From: Apostichopus japonicus
Lineage: Eukaryota; Echinodermata; Holothuroidea; Aspidochirotida; Stichopodidae
Length of the DNA stretch: 64,000 nt
Reading direction: 5' to 3'
NCBI RefSeq assembly: GCF_037975245.1
Contig: NC_092574.1
Coordinates: 9,647,713 to 9,711,712 of the forward strand
Position 1 is the first letter of the stretch. The number at the start of each line of letters is the position of its first letter. Shown here piece by piece: positions 1 through 15,600 of this stretch. The position numbers were made by a program, and so were the translations under genes. The notes under the pieces were generated by a model. It saw nothing but the letters and a program-made list of their open reading frames with translations, had not been told where the DNA came from and did not search any database.

Positions 1-470
1 TCACAAGAACTGATGATGTCTTTTCAAATTCATTCGAGCCTTCTGAAACTCTTCCCTCTACTCAAGTAATAATCTACCCACGCCATCAATCAAGGCATGA
101 GTGCCACATATTTGTTATTCAGTCCGCCCATTTGCTCTTTTCATGCAGCACTCGAGAGAGAGAGAGCACGAAATGTAAAGAAGAAAACGAGAGAAAGAAA
201 GAGAGACAAGAGAAAAAAAAAGATAAAGAGGAATACGAAAGAAAAGTGAATGAACTGATCTGAGAGCAAGGGGTTGGGGGGGGGGGGGAGCAAATGAGAA
301 CAAACTGAATCAGATTAGAGATTAGTTTCATATCTTCCTGTTTTAGGTTTGTACAATTGAGTAGTTTTCTGTACTCTAAAAGCACACAGCCTGGCCTATG
401 TTTGACAATGTTAATCTTAAACTAAGAGAGACATTCAATCCACTTTTCTTGTACTTCGTTATTTTTGCAG
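1..470 (+). other. End of an upstream INPP4 intron
   Basis: Runs up to the acceptor of exon a. Holds a purine-rich GA tract (about 151-230) and a G-run at 275-289. No coding signal seen. Confidence 0.6.
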
Positions 471-602
471 ATTGTGCCTCTGGGTCAAGCGATATGTTCG
501 ATACGGGATATAATGACCTCTCCGGATAACAAATATAGGATGAACTTTATGGCTGCTGATGGTCAAAGAACTGGGGGAACCATTACTCTACTACTTTGGC
601 GG
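471..602 (+). CDS. INPP4: INPP4 exon a: C-terminal part of the C2 domain
   Basis: Codes residues 1-44 of the visible protein, phase 0 at both ends. Acceptor atttttgcag ends at 470; donor gtaagt starts at 603. The reading begins [13 protein letters not shown] and ends GTITLLLWR, matching the last beta strands of the INPP4 C2 domain (family pattern LGSGTF.VKDLL followed by NITVIGW). The C2 domain binds membrane lipids. The exon is 20 kb from the next one. Confidence 0.9.
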
Positions 603-3600
603 GTAAGTAGAGAGAAGTAAGGTGTCATGGAAACATTTTGTTCAAGGTATTTCTTTCTTCATAGATATGAGTTTAAGTTAGTATTTTCTTTTCTCTTGTG
701 ACCTGCAAAGCCTATTGAGTTGTCATACTAAGAAAAAATTGTTAGCAGGCAGAAATTTTTCCTTTTCAGAAGTTTCCTTTACACGTCAGAATTTTTTTTA
801 GTTTGGCTCACTTTGGTCACATGAATGAATTAATAAATTGGGTGATGGTTTCGGTGTTGCTGAAAGTTATATGGGGGGGGGGGGGAAGGACATTCCTATC
901 TGGATGATATATCCATACAACCAGAGCTTACGAAGCTATGTTTGCCCAGGCTTCAAGTCAACATAGTCAAAAGTAACACGAGAACTACTTACAACGGCTC
1001 CCGTATTTTGTGAGACTTGGTATTGATCAAAGATACAAGTAAAAAAAGTATTAAAAAAAAAAGAACAGAACAAAATCCAACCATCAAATCATGCAGTGAA
1101 GTTATGACACAAGCTGTTTTGAAATTCAAAAGTATCGGTTTCTTATAATTTGCTAATAGAAAACTTTGTGCCATTGTCAACCCTGGTATGGTATTCACAT
1201 TTAGATGTATCTGTTAATGAAGAAATGATTAACTACTAAAGGAAAATGTGCAAACTAGTTCATTTTCAGAGTTCAATGGTACATGTAAAGGAAGGAAAGA
1301 GGGGGGGTTAAAGATGGTGATGTGAGATGGGGTGGGGTTGTGAGGGTGGTGGATATGACATGACACCTGGTAGGTGTTAGAGAAGATATGGCTTTGGTAA
1401 CAGCAAGGAAAGCACTTGTATGCACTCTTCTTGTTTATTATTTTGCAGTTACAGCACTATCATTTTTAAGTAGGCAAAACACTAGTGCTACGGTAGTACT
1501 GCTCTCATCCAGATGAGGTTATTCTACAGGTTTATAAAACTTACTTTCGGTCAAAGGTTGATTATATGAAAGGATATTAATAAAACTGTAATATGATACT
1601 GTAGTACTGCTCTTATACAGATGAGGTTGTTCTACAGGGTTACAATAGGTTGTGTCGGTCAAAGGTTTCTGGAAAGATTTGTTGATGATATGAAAGGCGA
1701 TTCGATATATAAATAATTATATTGAAATGTGCTCTGATAAGTTATATTGAACCCTTCAAGCCAAGTCTGACCCCAACGTCTATGTAAGCTGTTGTAGCTC
1801 CCTGTGTGCATATGTTCAGCTCTTTTACATTTACTGTGATTGAGATGATCGTCTCAAAGCACTCTTGAGAAGAAAGACTTAATTCTCTTTTTGAACAGCA
1901 ATGCATTTGTTTTCCTGAAAAGAGTCACAGAGAATTTTACAGGTCCGAAAAGTTTGGTTTAAGATCACTCGAAATTAGCTTTTCCTTCTGCTGAAATTTA
2001 TGCAATATCAACTACAACTCATCCATTCATCTTTGAAATTCAGAACACCAGAAAAATATTGATTTCTCTCAGTGATCAATAGAGCTTCATAATTGCTAGT
2101 TTACAATTTGGGAATGAAGTAAATATTCTCATCGAAGAGTTTCAATATTATGGTCAGAATTGGAAAGAATTATGATTCGCGTGAGGAAATGGATCGGAAA
2201 AGAGAAACTGGAATGATGGAAGCAAAATAACATATTTGTCCTTTGTTGAGAAATATAATACAGATATTATACAGGGAAGGGTAAATTGTCATGCATTAGC
2301 TATAATGGGAGATATTCCTTTCCACCTTAAACCTTTGACCCTACTCTCCTTCCCCTCTCTTCTTGAAGGTCAAAGCCTGGCTGTGCCATTTTGACTATAA
2401 TTTCAATTAGTCTGGACAACATATGCTTTTCTAACAAGAAAAGCACTAGTGCTAATTATTGTATAGCTAGGATATAACATACTGAATTTAAAACATCTGG
2501 TCACATTTGAGCACATGTTTTATTTCAAAATAGTATTTTTGAAGTAAACGTATCTAATATTCAAATGAAAAAGTCGTGAAACTTCCGGCTGCCAAAATCA
2601 CACAGCTTGAAGATGTGGACTGAGCAGTGAAGACTAAAACTAAAGTAGTAATTAATGAAAGGTAATTAACGAAATGACGACCTGCGTTTTAGTACTCAAA
2701 CGTTGTAGGACGTGAATATTCATTAGTTGTTTTTTAACATTTTTGGAAGAGAAAACTTGGCAGATGGGCAGTACCAATAGTGGTCTACCGCCCTCATTGT
2801 CCCGCCCTTTGACGATATGCTGCGATACCTCCTTTAAGTTTGGATATAATTAGCCTTATATGAGCACTTTGGTCAGAAGGGCAAGCTAGGCTGTCACAGT
2901 GATTCGCTACTATTTGCCATGGGACTTTGTTTAATACCCTACTGTTCCATTTATTACCCTGATGGTCAATATTTTTAGAGTTTAGTTTGATAACATGCTT
3001 TTTGATCATTTCCAACGTTTTAAACTTCAGCCTGATATATTTTAGCTCTACCAGGCTGGTGTTAGATTTCTGTTAATTTGTTTTTAACAAATTTAGTGTT
3101 TTAATGTTCATATCTCTTCACAGTTGCAAAAAAGGAAAAATGGTGCAAGTATTCTATTTTTAGTTCTTGAAATCCCATATATGTACAGTATATACCCATT
3201 TTTTATTCTCACACACTTTCCATTTAGCCTTTCCTGATAACAGTCCCACAAAACCCCTTTTGAATCTTGCCCTGATTCACTACTCACATGTACTGTAATG
3301 AAACCTGGTGAATGGTAAAAATAATAGTCATAATAATGATTGATTCTTGTATAGCATCTTACATTAAAGTATAGATCCCAGAGCACTTCACTATGAATGT
3401 CCTGACAAATGTAAAGTTGTGTACAGTACCTTGTCTGTTATGTGATACTTGGGTGTTGGAAGGCAGATGTGAGATATCAAGCTCAATTAAAAAGGATTGA
3501 CCAAAGGTTCTCAGCAGATGGACTGCTGGGTGGACTGATCTGTAGACCTTGTGAGTTTTTTATGCCAATTTAAGCCTCCACCTCCTCCCCCCCCCTAAAA

Positions 3601-6600
3601 AAAAATTGCCCTACCATCATTCAATAACCAGTTATGTGGTCCAGTGTGGCCTTAGGGGTTTAGCACCTTACTGGCCTACCAGCCTACTGGCTTATTTGCT
3701 TTTCTTTTGAGCAGGATTTTCATAGAAACTTAATTTGAGACTAGGACTGGGGTAAATGCTCTCATAAGAAGCGATGGTTGAAAGGGTAACTGTCTGCTGG
3801 CACAAATTGTTCGCATGCGGTGACCCTGTGGTGACTGGGGAGGGGGGGGGGATACTTTTAAGCTGGACTTCATCCTGGGTTCTTTAGGCAACGTTAGTGA
3901 TTGGCCAGTGTGAGACAGATGTGATACATACATGTGTCAAGCAGGAATTGAGGTTTCTACAACGTTGGAGATTTTCAGGATAATAAAAGCGACAGTGACA
4001 GTTCTGTATGTCGATATTAACAGGCATTTTACAAAATATGTGAAAAATAGAAGGAAGTTAATTGCTAGACATTAACAGTAAATGTAGCTGTCTTGGTACA
4101 AAAAAAAAATTCAATTGGAATTATGGTGATCATATTTCCAATTGCAGTGTTGCTATTATTGTGTGTGTAGCAATGCAATTGACCTTCAGTAATTTTGTTC
4201 ACTATAAATGCAGGGTGAAACAAGGAAGTTAAGTACTGTAACATCAAATTAAAGAAGGTTTGGGAATAGGCTAAGCACTTACAGCTTGGTTCGTAAACAT
4301 GATGTTCACAGAGTAAGACCGAGGAAGATTGATGTTTTTTAGTAATCAATTGCAAAAAACAAAAAACAAGAACAAAATAAAAGAAGGCAGGAAGCTTCTA
4401 AATATTAGCCAATGATTCAGTCTGAACACTGGTGAGAAAATTTTTTGAAAAGATAAAACCAAAAGCAGGAATATGTTGAGAAAACTTTAATAACAAGATT
4501 CTATTTGAAAAAGTGGATTCATTTACTTGAGAAGCCTATAAAAAATGCCACTGTTTGTTAGTACATATGAAACACCCCCAAGCAAAGCAGATTTTATCAA
4601 AGGGGAGGCAGACACCCTTTGATCCTTCCCCATCGGATGTGAATGGTACACTAACGCAAGTTGGACCCCCTGTTTCTTATTCCTGTCCCAGAGCCCATGA
4701 ATCATCCTTGAGGATATGTAGTTCTGTCTACAATAGAACGTCATTAAGATGCCTTCGCTAAAAGGTAGATTACCCACATATTTTTGGAGCAGCTCAGTTT
4801 CTTTCAAGGGACATTCCCATAACCCCTTACTCCAAGGATATATATCCGGATGTCTCTCAGTATCACTTTTGTTTCTTCCTATTTTGTTTATCTATGTATG
4901 TATAAGTCTGTCTGTCTGTGTATGTGAATCGGACTCTCTGTTAACCGTCACTACTATATGCCAGCTCTAATAGTTCTATGCAGGCACCTTTCATATTAAC
5001 TCTCTGTGTTATAACAGCCTTATTCCTTGGCTTATTTTCTGTGGCTCTGATCTCTAACAGCACCCCTGAGTATATCCCTCTCTCTGCAACCACACCAAAG
5101 AAAATCTAATTCAGTTTTATAGTTGTGTTTGCAATGTATAGCACCTTTGTGCAGCATGCAAATTCACAAGCACAAAAAAATGTGTATATATTCACTGGTT
5201 AATTAGCAGCCTTGAACAGTACTTATTAGTATCAGTACAACTTCATGCATATGAGTACAAATAGAATTCCTGAGTTGAAGCACAAGGCTCTTAGTATGAG
5301 TAAGAATACTTAAACTTGCACGAATATCTGTAATTGATTTCCAAATTTTTTAGAGTATTTGTCTCCGAATATTTGTACAGGAGTAAAAATCCATGAGGGC
5401 TAATACGATCACTGGCAATTATGCTAGAACAAGGATGTGAGTATGGTAAGGTGTCCAGTCGTCCCCGGTTTCCGTGGATGGTCCCTGCATTTCATGGACT
5501 GTCCCCGGATTAAAAGTGTCCCCGGAAATGTCCCTGGATTTCAGCTAGTATTTTCACTGATAATTCCCAAGTTTGTAAAAAGGCCCAGAATATTGAAGAT
5601 TGAAAAAAGAAAAATGTTTTGGAGAATATATTACAGAAATGTGGGCACTTGACCTATCCATTGATATCAACACAGGAGTCAACATTAATATCACATTCCC
5701 TGAATTTCTGGAAGAAAAGATTGTCGCTTTGGAGTATAGACTGACAACAAGTACAGTATGTTTGTTAGTGTTTTGCCTTCAGTAGTGTTTCGACTTGATA
5801 CCATAAAGAATTTCAGAGCAGATGTCGAGACCTAGCTAGCTTAGGCCTACATGACTCTTCATAGCCGATGTACAGAAGCCTAAGTCTAAGTTGCATCTAT
5901 ATCCATTCTGTGCTCTGTTGTTAGTTGTCATGGTCTTCTAGGTGTTAGGCTAATAACTACCTGTTGATAACACTAGGCTAGAGAAGTTTCCTGATAGCAT
6001 TTCTCAATCTGCTGTGAGGTTCATAATAAACAGTTCCAGAATAAATGTAGGCAGATATCATAAATGCTTCTGTAATCACAGTCCTATACCCAACTTCCGT
6101 GGAAAATATGTTTATGACAACTGGATTTGATATGAGTTTCTTCTCTGCAGGTAGGAAGGTAAATGTTGGGTTGAATGAACGTTTGCATGTGCTGTGTGAA
6201 AACTCGATTTAAAGGACTCAGGAGATGCTGTGTAATCCTAACACAAGGTTTAATAATAATCATAATAATAATAATAATAATCAGCAGTTATTTTTACAAC
6301 GCTTAAGCGACCACAAATGTGGGAGAAACCCGCATTACAACCTACACGTCGGGTAACTTCCAATTCAACATTTTAACTCAAATTTGGAATCTTTTTAATT
6401 TAGAAAGTCATTTCAGAAAGAGTAACTTTTTGGTATTAAGTCAAGATATATTAAATTGTGTAACTTTTGATGAGTCACACTTTCTTTTCTTTTCTCTTTT
6501 CTGTCTCGGTAAAGGAATACGTTGTTGTAATCTCTAAACATTTATTTTCACCATTCTGTTGTATGCCATGTTTGAGGAGGTATAGAGATATAAACCTGAA

Positions 6601-9600
6601 ACTGAAACATCAGCCTTTAGAATAAAACGAATTGTGTGACAAGAAAAATCTGTGTGGGCTATTTGAGAGTGTTGTACATTCTTGTAGGTGCTAATACTCG
6701 GAACTTTCTTTTACTGAAAAATCCCTCGAGAACCGTGCAAAATGATTTGATAACAATATAACGTGTACATGCCATATCACTAGGTGGATTGCTAACAGTA
6801 CAGAGTACAAAGAGGGAAGGAGGAATGGTATTTGCTCTCTGTCATCGTAACAAAGAGTCTAGTCATGCATAGATGTATTTTGGTTTCATTGTGAAAGTTG
6901 TAATCCATATATACCCTGTGGGCTTCTCCCACATTTTTGGTCGCTTAAGCGTGTCGTAAACATTGAATAGTCCCGTCCCTGATGATTATTATCATTATCA
7001 TTAATTATCGTTATCATGATCATCATCATTATTATAATAGAAACTTCAAGATAACAATTGTTTTGATTTTTTTAAAGAGGGCTGGATTTCCACGCAAATG
7101 AAGTACACAAGAAGTGTTAATACATGACTTATGCTTTTTGATGATCATCAAAGCAACATAGTCCATACATAGTGTTATACATAGTCCATACATAGTCCAT
7201 ACATAGTGTTATACAGCTTCCAGCATTATAACTAATAGAGGCTTACATTCAGTGTTTCCTACAGTACACTAGTTAACGCTTTAAAGGAGAAGTCAAAGAG
7301 TTTTAAGTATTTTGTGCGCAGGTCGTTAAAACTAATACAAGCATCATTATAAACTACTGAAAGTAATCCATTTTGTTGGTTGAGTGCAGTTTAATGTAGG
7401 GTTACCCTTGAAGTTAATATTATTATATATTATTAATATTAATATTATGGAACTACACAACTACAGATGTTATCTCAGTCAAACATTAACATAGTAGAAA
7501 TCTGTGGGTATGTATACTTAATATAATGGAACTATACAGCTCCAATTTTACGTCAGTCATACATTACCAAACAAGAAATCCCTGGTGTGTATACTTAATA
7601 TAATGGAACTAAACAACTGCAATTGTATGTCAGTCATACATTACCAAACAAGAAATCCCTGCGTGTGTACAGTATACTTAATATGATGGAATATAAAACT
7701 ACCATTGTTTGTTAGTCATACATAAACAAAGAATGAATCATTGTGTATACTTGAGATGATGCTGATAAGGTCAACGACTGTCGTGAGAAACCTGGAAGTG
7801 TCATTGAAGAGTGAAAATCAGTTTCAAAGCTATTTAAATAAGTCATGGGAAAGGGAACATTGATCTTCTTTATAACAAAGAGGGACCCGGAAAGCAGCTA
7901 CAAAATCTTGCTCAGCGAGGATCAATCAGTTCCAAACAATTTGGATTACTGTATCTATGCAGGTTGTAAGGTAGAGACATTTTAAGGGGACAATAGATTA
8001 TGTACTTCCCAGCTTAGCTGCAGGATCCCCCTCATCATCCTAAGTTTGACACCACGGTGCCTCTGTTTTTTACCCAAAATCTTTTTATTTTGTATCAGAA
8101 AATTTGCCAAAAAAGCAGCAACTGAACTAAGGACACTTGTTCTATGACAAAAGCTCATGGAACCGGTTAACTTTGTTTCGTGGAAAAGTCAAGACAGTTT
8201 GCCCGTTTGATTATTATAGTCAGGTCTCATGTTTTCTTGCCTGCCATGAACTGCACTGTGGGTTGGCATTCTACTCATTGATAGTACTTGTAGAAGGGGT
8301 GGTTTTGAGCAAGGTAATTTGACTTGCATTCTGAAGTTAGAACTTAGTTATATTTGTCATTTTCACCTCTTTTTATAACCAACTATCTTTTTCTTTCAAT
8401 AACAACTTTGTCAATATCAACTTTGGAATTTCCTGTGGCTGTTGTTAGTGATGTTTTGTATTTTAATCTGTTAAAGTGTGATACAGCATATGACTTTAAA
8501 GGTGTTTTTCCCTTTCCTTTGAACCATTCACATATATATGCAAGTTTCCTGGTCCAAAGATCATTTGTTAGAATGATAAATCTGTGTATTATATCTCTTC
8601 AAATAAGGAAACTTAGATGTGTGATAGGTTTGAGTCTGGTCGTTCCATGATAAATGATGAATGTCCGTAGAACATGTTTGTATATATGCTGTTCAAGCAC
8701 TTTCAAAGCTATTATTCGTTATTGATGTGTGCAGACACAGTCTTGCAGCACGGTTTAGGACTATCGGAATTTACAAAAGACCTGAAGAGGGGGATGAGAG
8801 GAGGGGCAGAAGGGGCAGAGAAGGATCAGTTGTCATTGGTATTATAACTGGTAAGGTTTTACAATTAACTTTAGCTTCGTCAGGTTAAACAAAAGATTTC
8901 ATGTGGTGTTACTGGACATATATACCCTTATGTACAGGCTGAATGTACTGCGAAGTAATATATGTATAGCCAAGGGCATGTTGTTATTTAATCATATGAT
9001 AAAAATACAGAATATTACTGGAAAATATTTTATTGGAATCGTTGGAAATTTGGGACTTTTATGAACAAAGTCTGAATAAGATGTGATAGTGTTTACAGTG
9101 CATTCAGGTTTTGCTTTCGTAACTCAACTCAAGATGTGAGGAAACCTTAACAGTTTATTCTTCCCCCTTTAGTAATTGAAACCCCATTTTGATCGATATT
9201 TCCTGTGTGAAAGGTCTTAGGGTCAAGACAAGTTTAATTAATATCAAATGCAATTTGTGGATGTCAATACTATTAACAGCAAAATATCAAAGGATGAATG
9301 AAAATTCCATGGTTTGACAGCCTTTTCATTATTCTCAACGGAATGTATTGGTTGCCTGGAAATGAAAATTACCAACATGCATTCTTCTGTACTTCTGTAG
9401 AAAAGATGTTTAAGTTTGGTTAATAGAACACTAGCTTTGGGGATGGTACAAATTGTTTTCATTTCACCTACATAGATTTGGTTTTATGTCTCGCACAACT
9501 GGACGACCATTAAAAAATTGCCCTGTTCAGCAGCTTTGGGATGCTACTCACTTACCTGTTGTGGTGACATGAGAGAACCACAAGAAAATACAATAACACT

Positions 9601-12600
9601 GAGGTAGCCGGTTTAAGCACACGTCTATTCAATAGGATAACTGTAAGGCAAGTGGTGAGATATATACCAGAACGAATGAAGCCTGGTTACGTATATCACC
9701 ATAGCGTAGGCTGGGAGGTTCAGCCGTTTGGTGTGATGACAAACAATTAATATGAAACTATAATCTACTACACCTGTCTCATTACAACTTTTGTACTCTT
9801 ATGTTCTATTCACCAGTTCTCTTTGGTACTGGTAAAAACGTATCCTCTTTATTTATTCCACCGAACAATTGACATGCCATGGTTGTGTCCAACACAGTTC
9901 AAGGCATTAGTCGAACGCATGCGCATGGGCAGATGTGACGATCTTTCCGTTCATAAACTGCACACGGAGTCTGTTTGCTGTAGTACTTATTTTAATCAGT
10001 TCATGAATCAGACTAATATCTTAAACTGACCATCATCATCATCATCATTCAGCGTGACAAACATGGGAAATGCAATGCTCTTGTCCTAAATCTTTAGTTT
10101 GCTTTCTCTCAGGGAAAGGGCCGAGTTAGTTTTGGCCAAACATAGGATATCGTCATGATCGTACACAATTTTTCCAAACACAAAGTGTAGGGTAGGAATC
10201 AGCTGGGGGGGGGGGGGTCAAGTCAAGGAATATTTTATTTGGGGGGGACAATATAACGCTGATATGGGGGTGGGATCTGGGAGAAGGGGTGTCCCACTCC
10301 CCTTTGGTAATGTTTTTACAAGTAAAATGACTTAGATTCAACTTTTTCATCACCACACATTTGTTATACACAGTTTAATTGTAATATACCGTGCTTTCAA
10401 ATATGGAGAGTTTCTTGTTCAGCTACTTTGCTCCAATTATAAACAAATTTGAAAAGTCTGTCCAACTTGTTCTTCATTTTGTAAACTATGAAATATGAGC
10501 ATAGTGAAGCAAGGAACTGATTTTGATGTGGAACCTTAATTAGTTTCAATCCTGTTGAAAGTTTTACAGACTACACTACATGCATACTGTAGACTCAGTG
10601 CTGTTATGCTGTGACGGGTCGAGTTTCAATCACTTCCGATGACCATGTTAGTTTGAAAGTATTAAATGTTGCTTTCATATTCACGAGTCACAAGGCTTGA
10701 TATGTTATAGTCCAAGAGAAATTAATTTGAGTGCTGTTTTACTATTCTCATGATTTTCAAGTTTATTCACCTTTAAGATATAAGTTAAATCTCTGGAGTG
10801 CTCCTTTAAGGCTAAATCGATGATGATCTCAGCACGTCCAGTGCAGGCCTTAATGTTAATTGTTAATCCATTGTTTATAAATTGTAATAACATTTTCTTT
10901 GAACTTTATATCCACAATAGAGCATCCTTGGATGGTCATATCCCACACCGTTTGTCCAGATGTGACAAATTTGTAACATGAACTTGTAAACATGTTATCT
11001 GAGACCATTAAAGGTCTTATGTTTCACACTGAGTTTTGTGTTGCATCCGAGGAATTGACCTATTGTTATCATCATCTTTGTTATAGACTCCAGAGTCCAG
11101 TCACTTTAATTGATGGACCTCTGCTGTTAAGAGGGTCATTTCTGGGAAGTTTAAAGGGTTATAGAAATACTGTACAACCTGGAATGAGCTTGGTGCTTAT
11201 CAATAGTCTAAAGCATATCAAAATTAATTTGATAATCTAATGTCAACCTTAAAAGGATGGTGATAGGTTTGCAATGGAAGTTGGAAGCAAAGTGTTGCAA
11301 GGAATATGTCCTCTTTGTAAACTCCTTGTCATGAACCTGAAGAAATCCCATGGAGAGCAAGACTGATTTCCCAATGTTATAATATAACAGACCAATTGTA
11401 AAGACAAACTGACATGTGTGGTCGCTTGCTGGCTCATCAACGTTAACTGACAGGGCCCTACTTTCTTTTCTTGCAATCAAATGTTCAGAATAACTACCTC
11501 AATCAGGGCAGTTTTTTTCAGGAGTTTTTCCAGTTGTCCTCGGGACGACCAGAGTCTTTCCTTTTGTTTTACTGCGGTGTAGATCTCCAATGTGGTGGAG
11601 CATGAAACAAATTGATCATTTGGATCGTATTTGGGTGTTGGTGGGGGGGGGGGGGGGTTTACGATCTGAATTTGATGTAAACAACTAGTCGTTCACAGGA
11701 TGCGTGATCTCCAAAAGCGGAGTTTGATTTTCGGAACAGAAATTTGGTCGTCTGGGACGACAGTTAAAATTTTGCCCTGGTGATGATAAAGGGGTAGCAT
11801 TGGAAGAATTAAGCGAACTGTAATTATGATGTTGCTTATTAATACAGTGTAATGCAACCCATCACTCATGTTTGGGATATATTGTGAAATTTGTGAAATC
11901 TCAACTACAGTTTTTGAGGATTATATACTATAGATAATTTTACAGCTAAATCTTTTTCGAGTTCGTATGGAAGAAATGCGATTGGCTCCGTTTGAATCTG
12001 ATGTATGGTGGAGTGAGCTAGATATAGCGAAACGAATCAGAGGCCTGCTGAATCCCCTTAAGTCCCTTTAAGTGACATACAACCTGGGATTCAGGATGGA
12101 GGTAATTAAATACGGCATTCCAAGTCCCTTGCTTTGGTCAGAGAAGAGGAATTAAGGGTTGCAAGAACACATGTACACTTGTAACACATGCATCCACCAC
12201 AAAGAGGGATTCGTTTTATGTAATCACTACATATATATATATATATATATAAAGAGAGAGAAAGATTATTTATAGGAGTGAAGGTTTATCCACCATCAGT
12301 TTCTGAATCTGAAGATATTCAGAGGGTTGCAGAGCTGGATTCATGAAAGCAACAGGTGATATTTACACAAAATCAAACATCCAATTACTGTGAGACATTA
12401 TATAAATGCGTTTGCGGTTTTGCCTACCTAAAAATAACTTATACAGACTTAGTTCTATAGCTACTGTATTTACCGAATTACCCCTTCATGGAACTACAGT
12501 TAAAGGTATGCTGTATTTGGCTCCAAATATGCTAGATATTCAGATATATATGCTCACCTTTGGTCAAAGTTCTTAAACTGTTTTTATTATAACCTTTGAG

Positions 12601-15600
12601 GAAATTTTCTTCACTGGGACATTCAGTCATCTTGTGTGTTCCTTAAAAATGACTGAGAACAATTTGGAGAGTAAAGACTCCCAGGAAAGTACAACCTTTT
12701 TGAAAACTTCTAGCAATTATAGCGTGCTATAATTTGGGGCATATACTGACTACCTTTAAGTGGTACCCTAGAAAATTTGGCAACAAGTTGGAGAAAGCAA
12801 ATATAGCTGAAACCATATCTGACGAGTAAACTTTATTTAAACTTCATTTTGTTAGAATTCTGAAAGGCCTCGGTGATTCTCAACAGTGCACTTTGGTATT
12901 GTGTTGTTGTTTTCGTTTCCATTCATCGTTTGCCAGGCCTGTAATTTTAGTTTGAAATGGTTGTTTGAACCAGACTGCATTACTCGGGTACATTGATCAG
13001 TTAAATATAACTTCTGCACTGTACATTATCAGAATAGAGAATTTTGAACGACATTTATTGGAACTACTGTACCACAAAAGGTGTTTACAAGTCTTGCAAA
13101 ATTAGAAAATTGATACTTGGGATCAATTGCCCTTCCTTAAGTGTGATGTGGAGATTTTGGGCAGCTGAGATATTTTGTTACAGATGTTACCAGAAGGAGT
13201 TTGAAAAAATGTTTGATATTTAATCTACTACTTGCACGGAACGAGGGGTTCATGAAGTTTGTAATAAAACCAGAACAGTCCTGAGGAAAGTGACCATGTC
13301 TTATGATCCAGGTTTGATTCAGTGCTAAGAAATGCAGACTGATGCATGATTTTCCAACAGGCCTGCTTTGAAAGTAAGAAAATGCTGTCATTTGTAGACT
13401 TGGATTATGACCATTTGGTGTTTTTGACCAGGCATTTAAATTGCATATTATGAGTTTAAATATTTGCAAAGTATTGTATGTTCACTTTTCTTCCTTGTTT
13501 ACAAATTGTCCTCCTACAACCGTAGAAACGGTTTTCTAGACCATTAGGGTGCACAGTAGAATGAGGAAACCAGTGACAATTAGAAGTAACAGACCGTTGT
13601 TAAGGGTTAGTTTGCAATACAAGTAAAGATAGTAAGTTTACTGAGTTCACTCTAGACATGGTAGAAGAAGAGTGAGCATTATAAGGTTGTGAGGAGACAG
13701 GTGAGCTCATCGCTCCTACATTGCCTAATCCAGTCAATATTGGGGATTTTACAAGTGTATGGTGGCCTGTCTGGGAAATACTTGAGGCCATAGACACTTG
13801 TACTCAAATGTAAGTGTTTTTGACAGTACTCAGTACTTAAATCAAACTGTAGGTACTATTTTACATATAAACATGATAGCCTTGCTCTAGTAACATTGTA
13901 CACTATTCCAACATTGGTCCAACAATGGTCCAACTGTGGTACAACATGGGTACAATATCGGTACAACGTCGGTCCAACATTGGTACCCCAGGAATGTGTT
14001 TGCAGCTTTGTACGATGTCATTATTGTTTGTTTTTCCGTGCCACTCCTGTAAGAATTTGCACTTGTTCAGCTGCAGGGACTATAGGTATTTTCAGAGTTG
14101 CACTCAAGCAGAACCCCTGTGTGCTGGTTCCAAACGTTTGTTGTGGTGTCAGAAGACATATAAAATCTGGTGTTTGTAACATGTACATAAACTGTACCTG
14201 CACACAGCTGTGTTGCAGGTGCTGGTAATAGATCTACCCATCATATATTCACAGATTGTGAATACCTGTACCAGCAACTTCAACTATACAGACTTTACTA
14301 ATTACATGTTGTTAGTCCTTCTTTGTGAAGTCACAAACTTCCAGATATGGAAATGTAATATTATCCTGGGTGAAGGCTAACTTTGAACTCCTGGTGAAAG
14401 TACAGTACTGTAGTGGTAAGTTAATATGTCAGTAGTTACTTTACATTGTATCTGATACAAACATATGGCTACCTGTCATAGCAAGTGAGAGTGGTGGTGC
14501 ATTAATTAGCATTAATTAATTAATTTGCTCTGCTCAGTTTGATTAGGCCTTATTATTATTATTATTATTGTATTAGTATAGACATTCCAGTATTCAGATT
14601 TAGTTGGAAGTGGACTCTAGTTTGGTCTTAAGGTAAATACTGTGTTAGTATATTGTATCCTACCTTCATATGTACCTATACTGTATCACATTAGTCCACG
14701 AGAAAACCTTTCAAGTAAAAACACATTTTGATTATCTATTTTGGAAGATATTCAAAATATATATTCCAAAATGACCCATTTTTTGATGTTATATGTATAA
14801 ATTGTGGCCTTGGAAGTTAAGTATCAGAACAATGTACTCAATGTCTCCAAATTGTAATATATATACTCCAGAATCAAGCCATATGAATTATTTGCAGACG
14901 TTGACACGGCAAGTCTTACTTTTTATAGTCATCAGTAAAGTGTTTGCTTGAAGAAATTCACATTCTGATAATTACACTCACTATAGTGTGCTCTGAAAGA
15001 GTTACACAGATGTAGCCCGTGGCTGACCCAACTTTGATGGTCTTAATCTAGCGTAATGCATGTATAGAGATAATTATTCAAGTGATTCAGCCAACCCAAA
15101 AATGGTCTTTAACATTTTTATTACTTCTGTGCTTGAGGCACAAGTAACCATTATAAGAATCAAGCCATATGAATTATTTGCAGACGTTGACACAGCAAGT
15201 CTTACTTTTTATAGTCATGAGTAAAGTGTTTGCTTGAAGAAATTCACATTCTGATAATTACACTCACTATAGTGTGCTCTGAAAGAGTTACACAGATGTA
15301 GTCCGTGGCTGACCCAACTTTGATGGTCTTAATCTAGCATAATGTATGTACAGTATAGAGATTATTATTCAAGTGATTCAGCCAACCCAAAAATGGTGTT
15401 TAACATTTTTGTTACTTCTGTGCGCGAGGCACAAGTAACCATTATAAGACAGTACATATCATTGATTCAATTGAGTTCTACCGTACAATAGGTACAAATT
15501 GACATGGTTTGTTTATATTGGTTCCCTTACCTTGACACTCTTTGTTTGACATGCCAAAGTTCCTGCTAAGTGCTTTATTGTTAATAACGTGTCACGAATA

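Noticed and set aside
13137-13469. 110-codon antisense frame, and a Ser-rich frame at 13600-13797 on the same strand
   Set aside because: No family similarity, no splice support linking them, and base composition like the surrounding intron.
13896-14228. 110-codon + frame and an overlapping 84-codon frame
   Set aside because: Their starts lie in the CCAACATTGG minisatellite and the rest has no recognisable domain.
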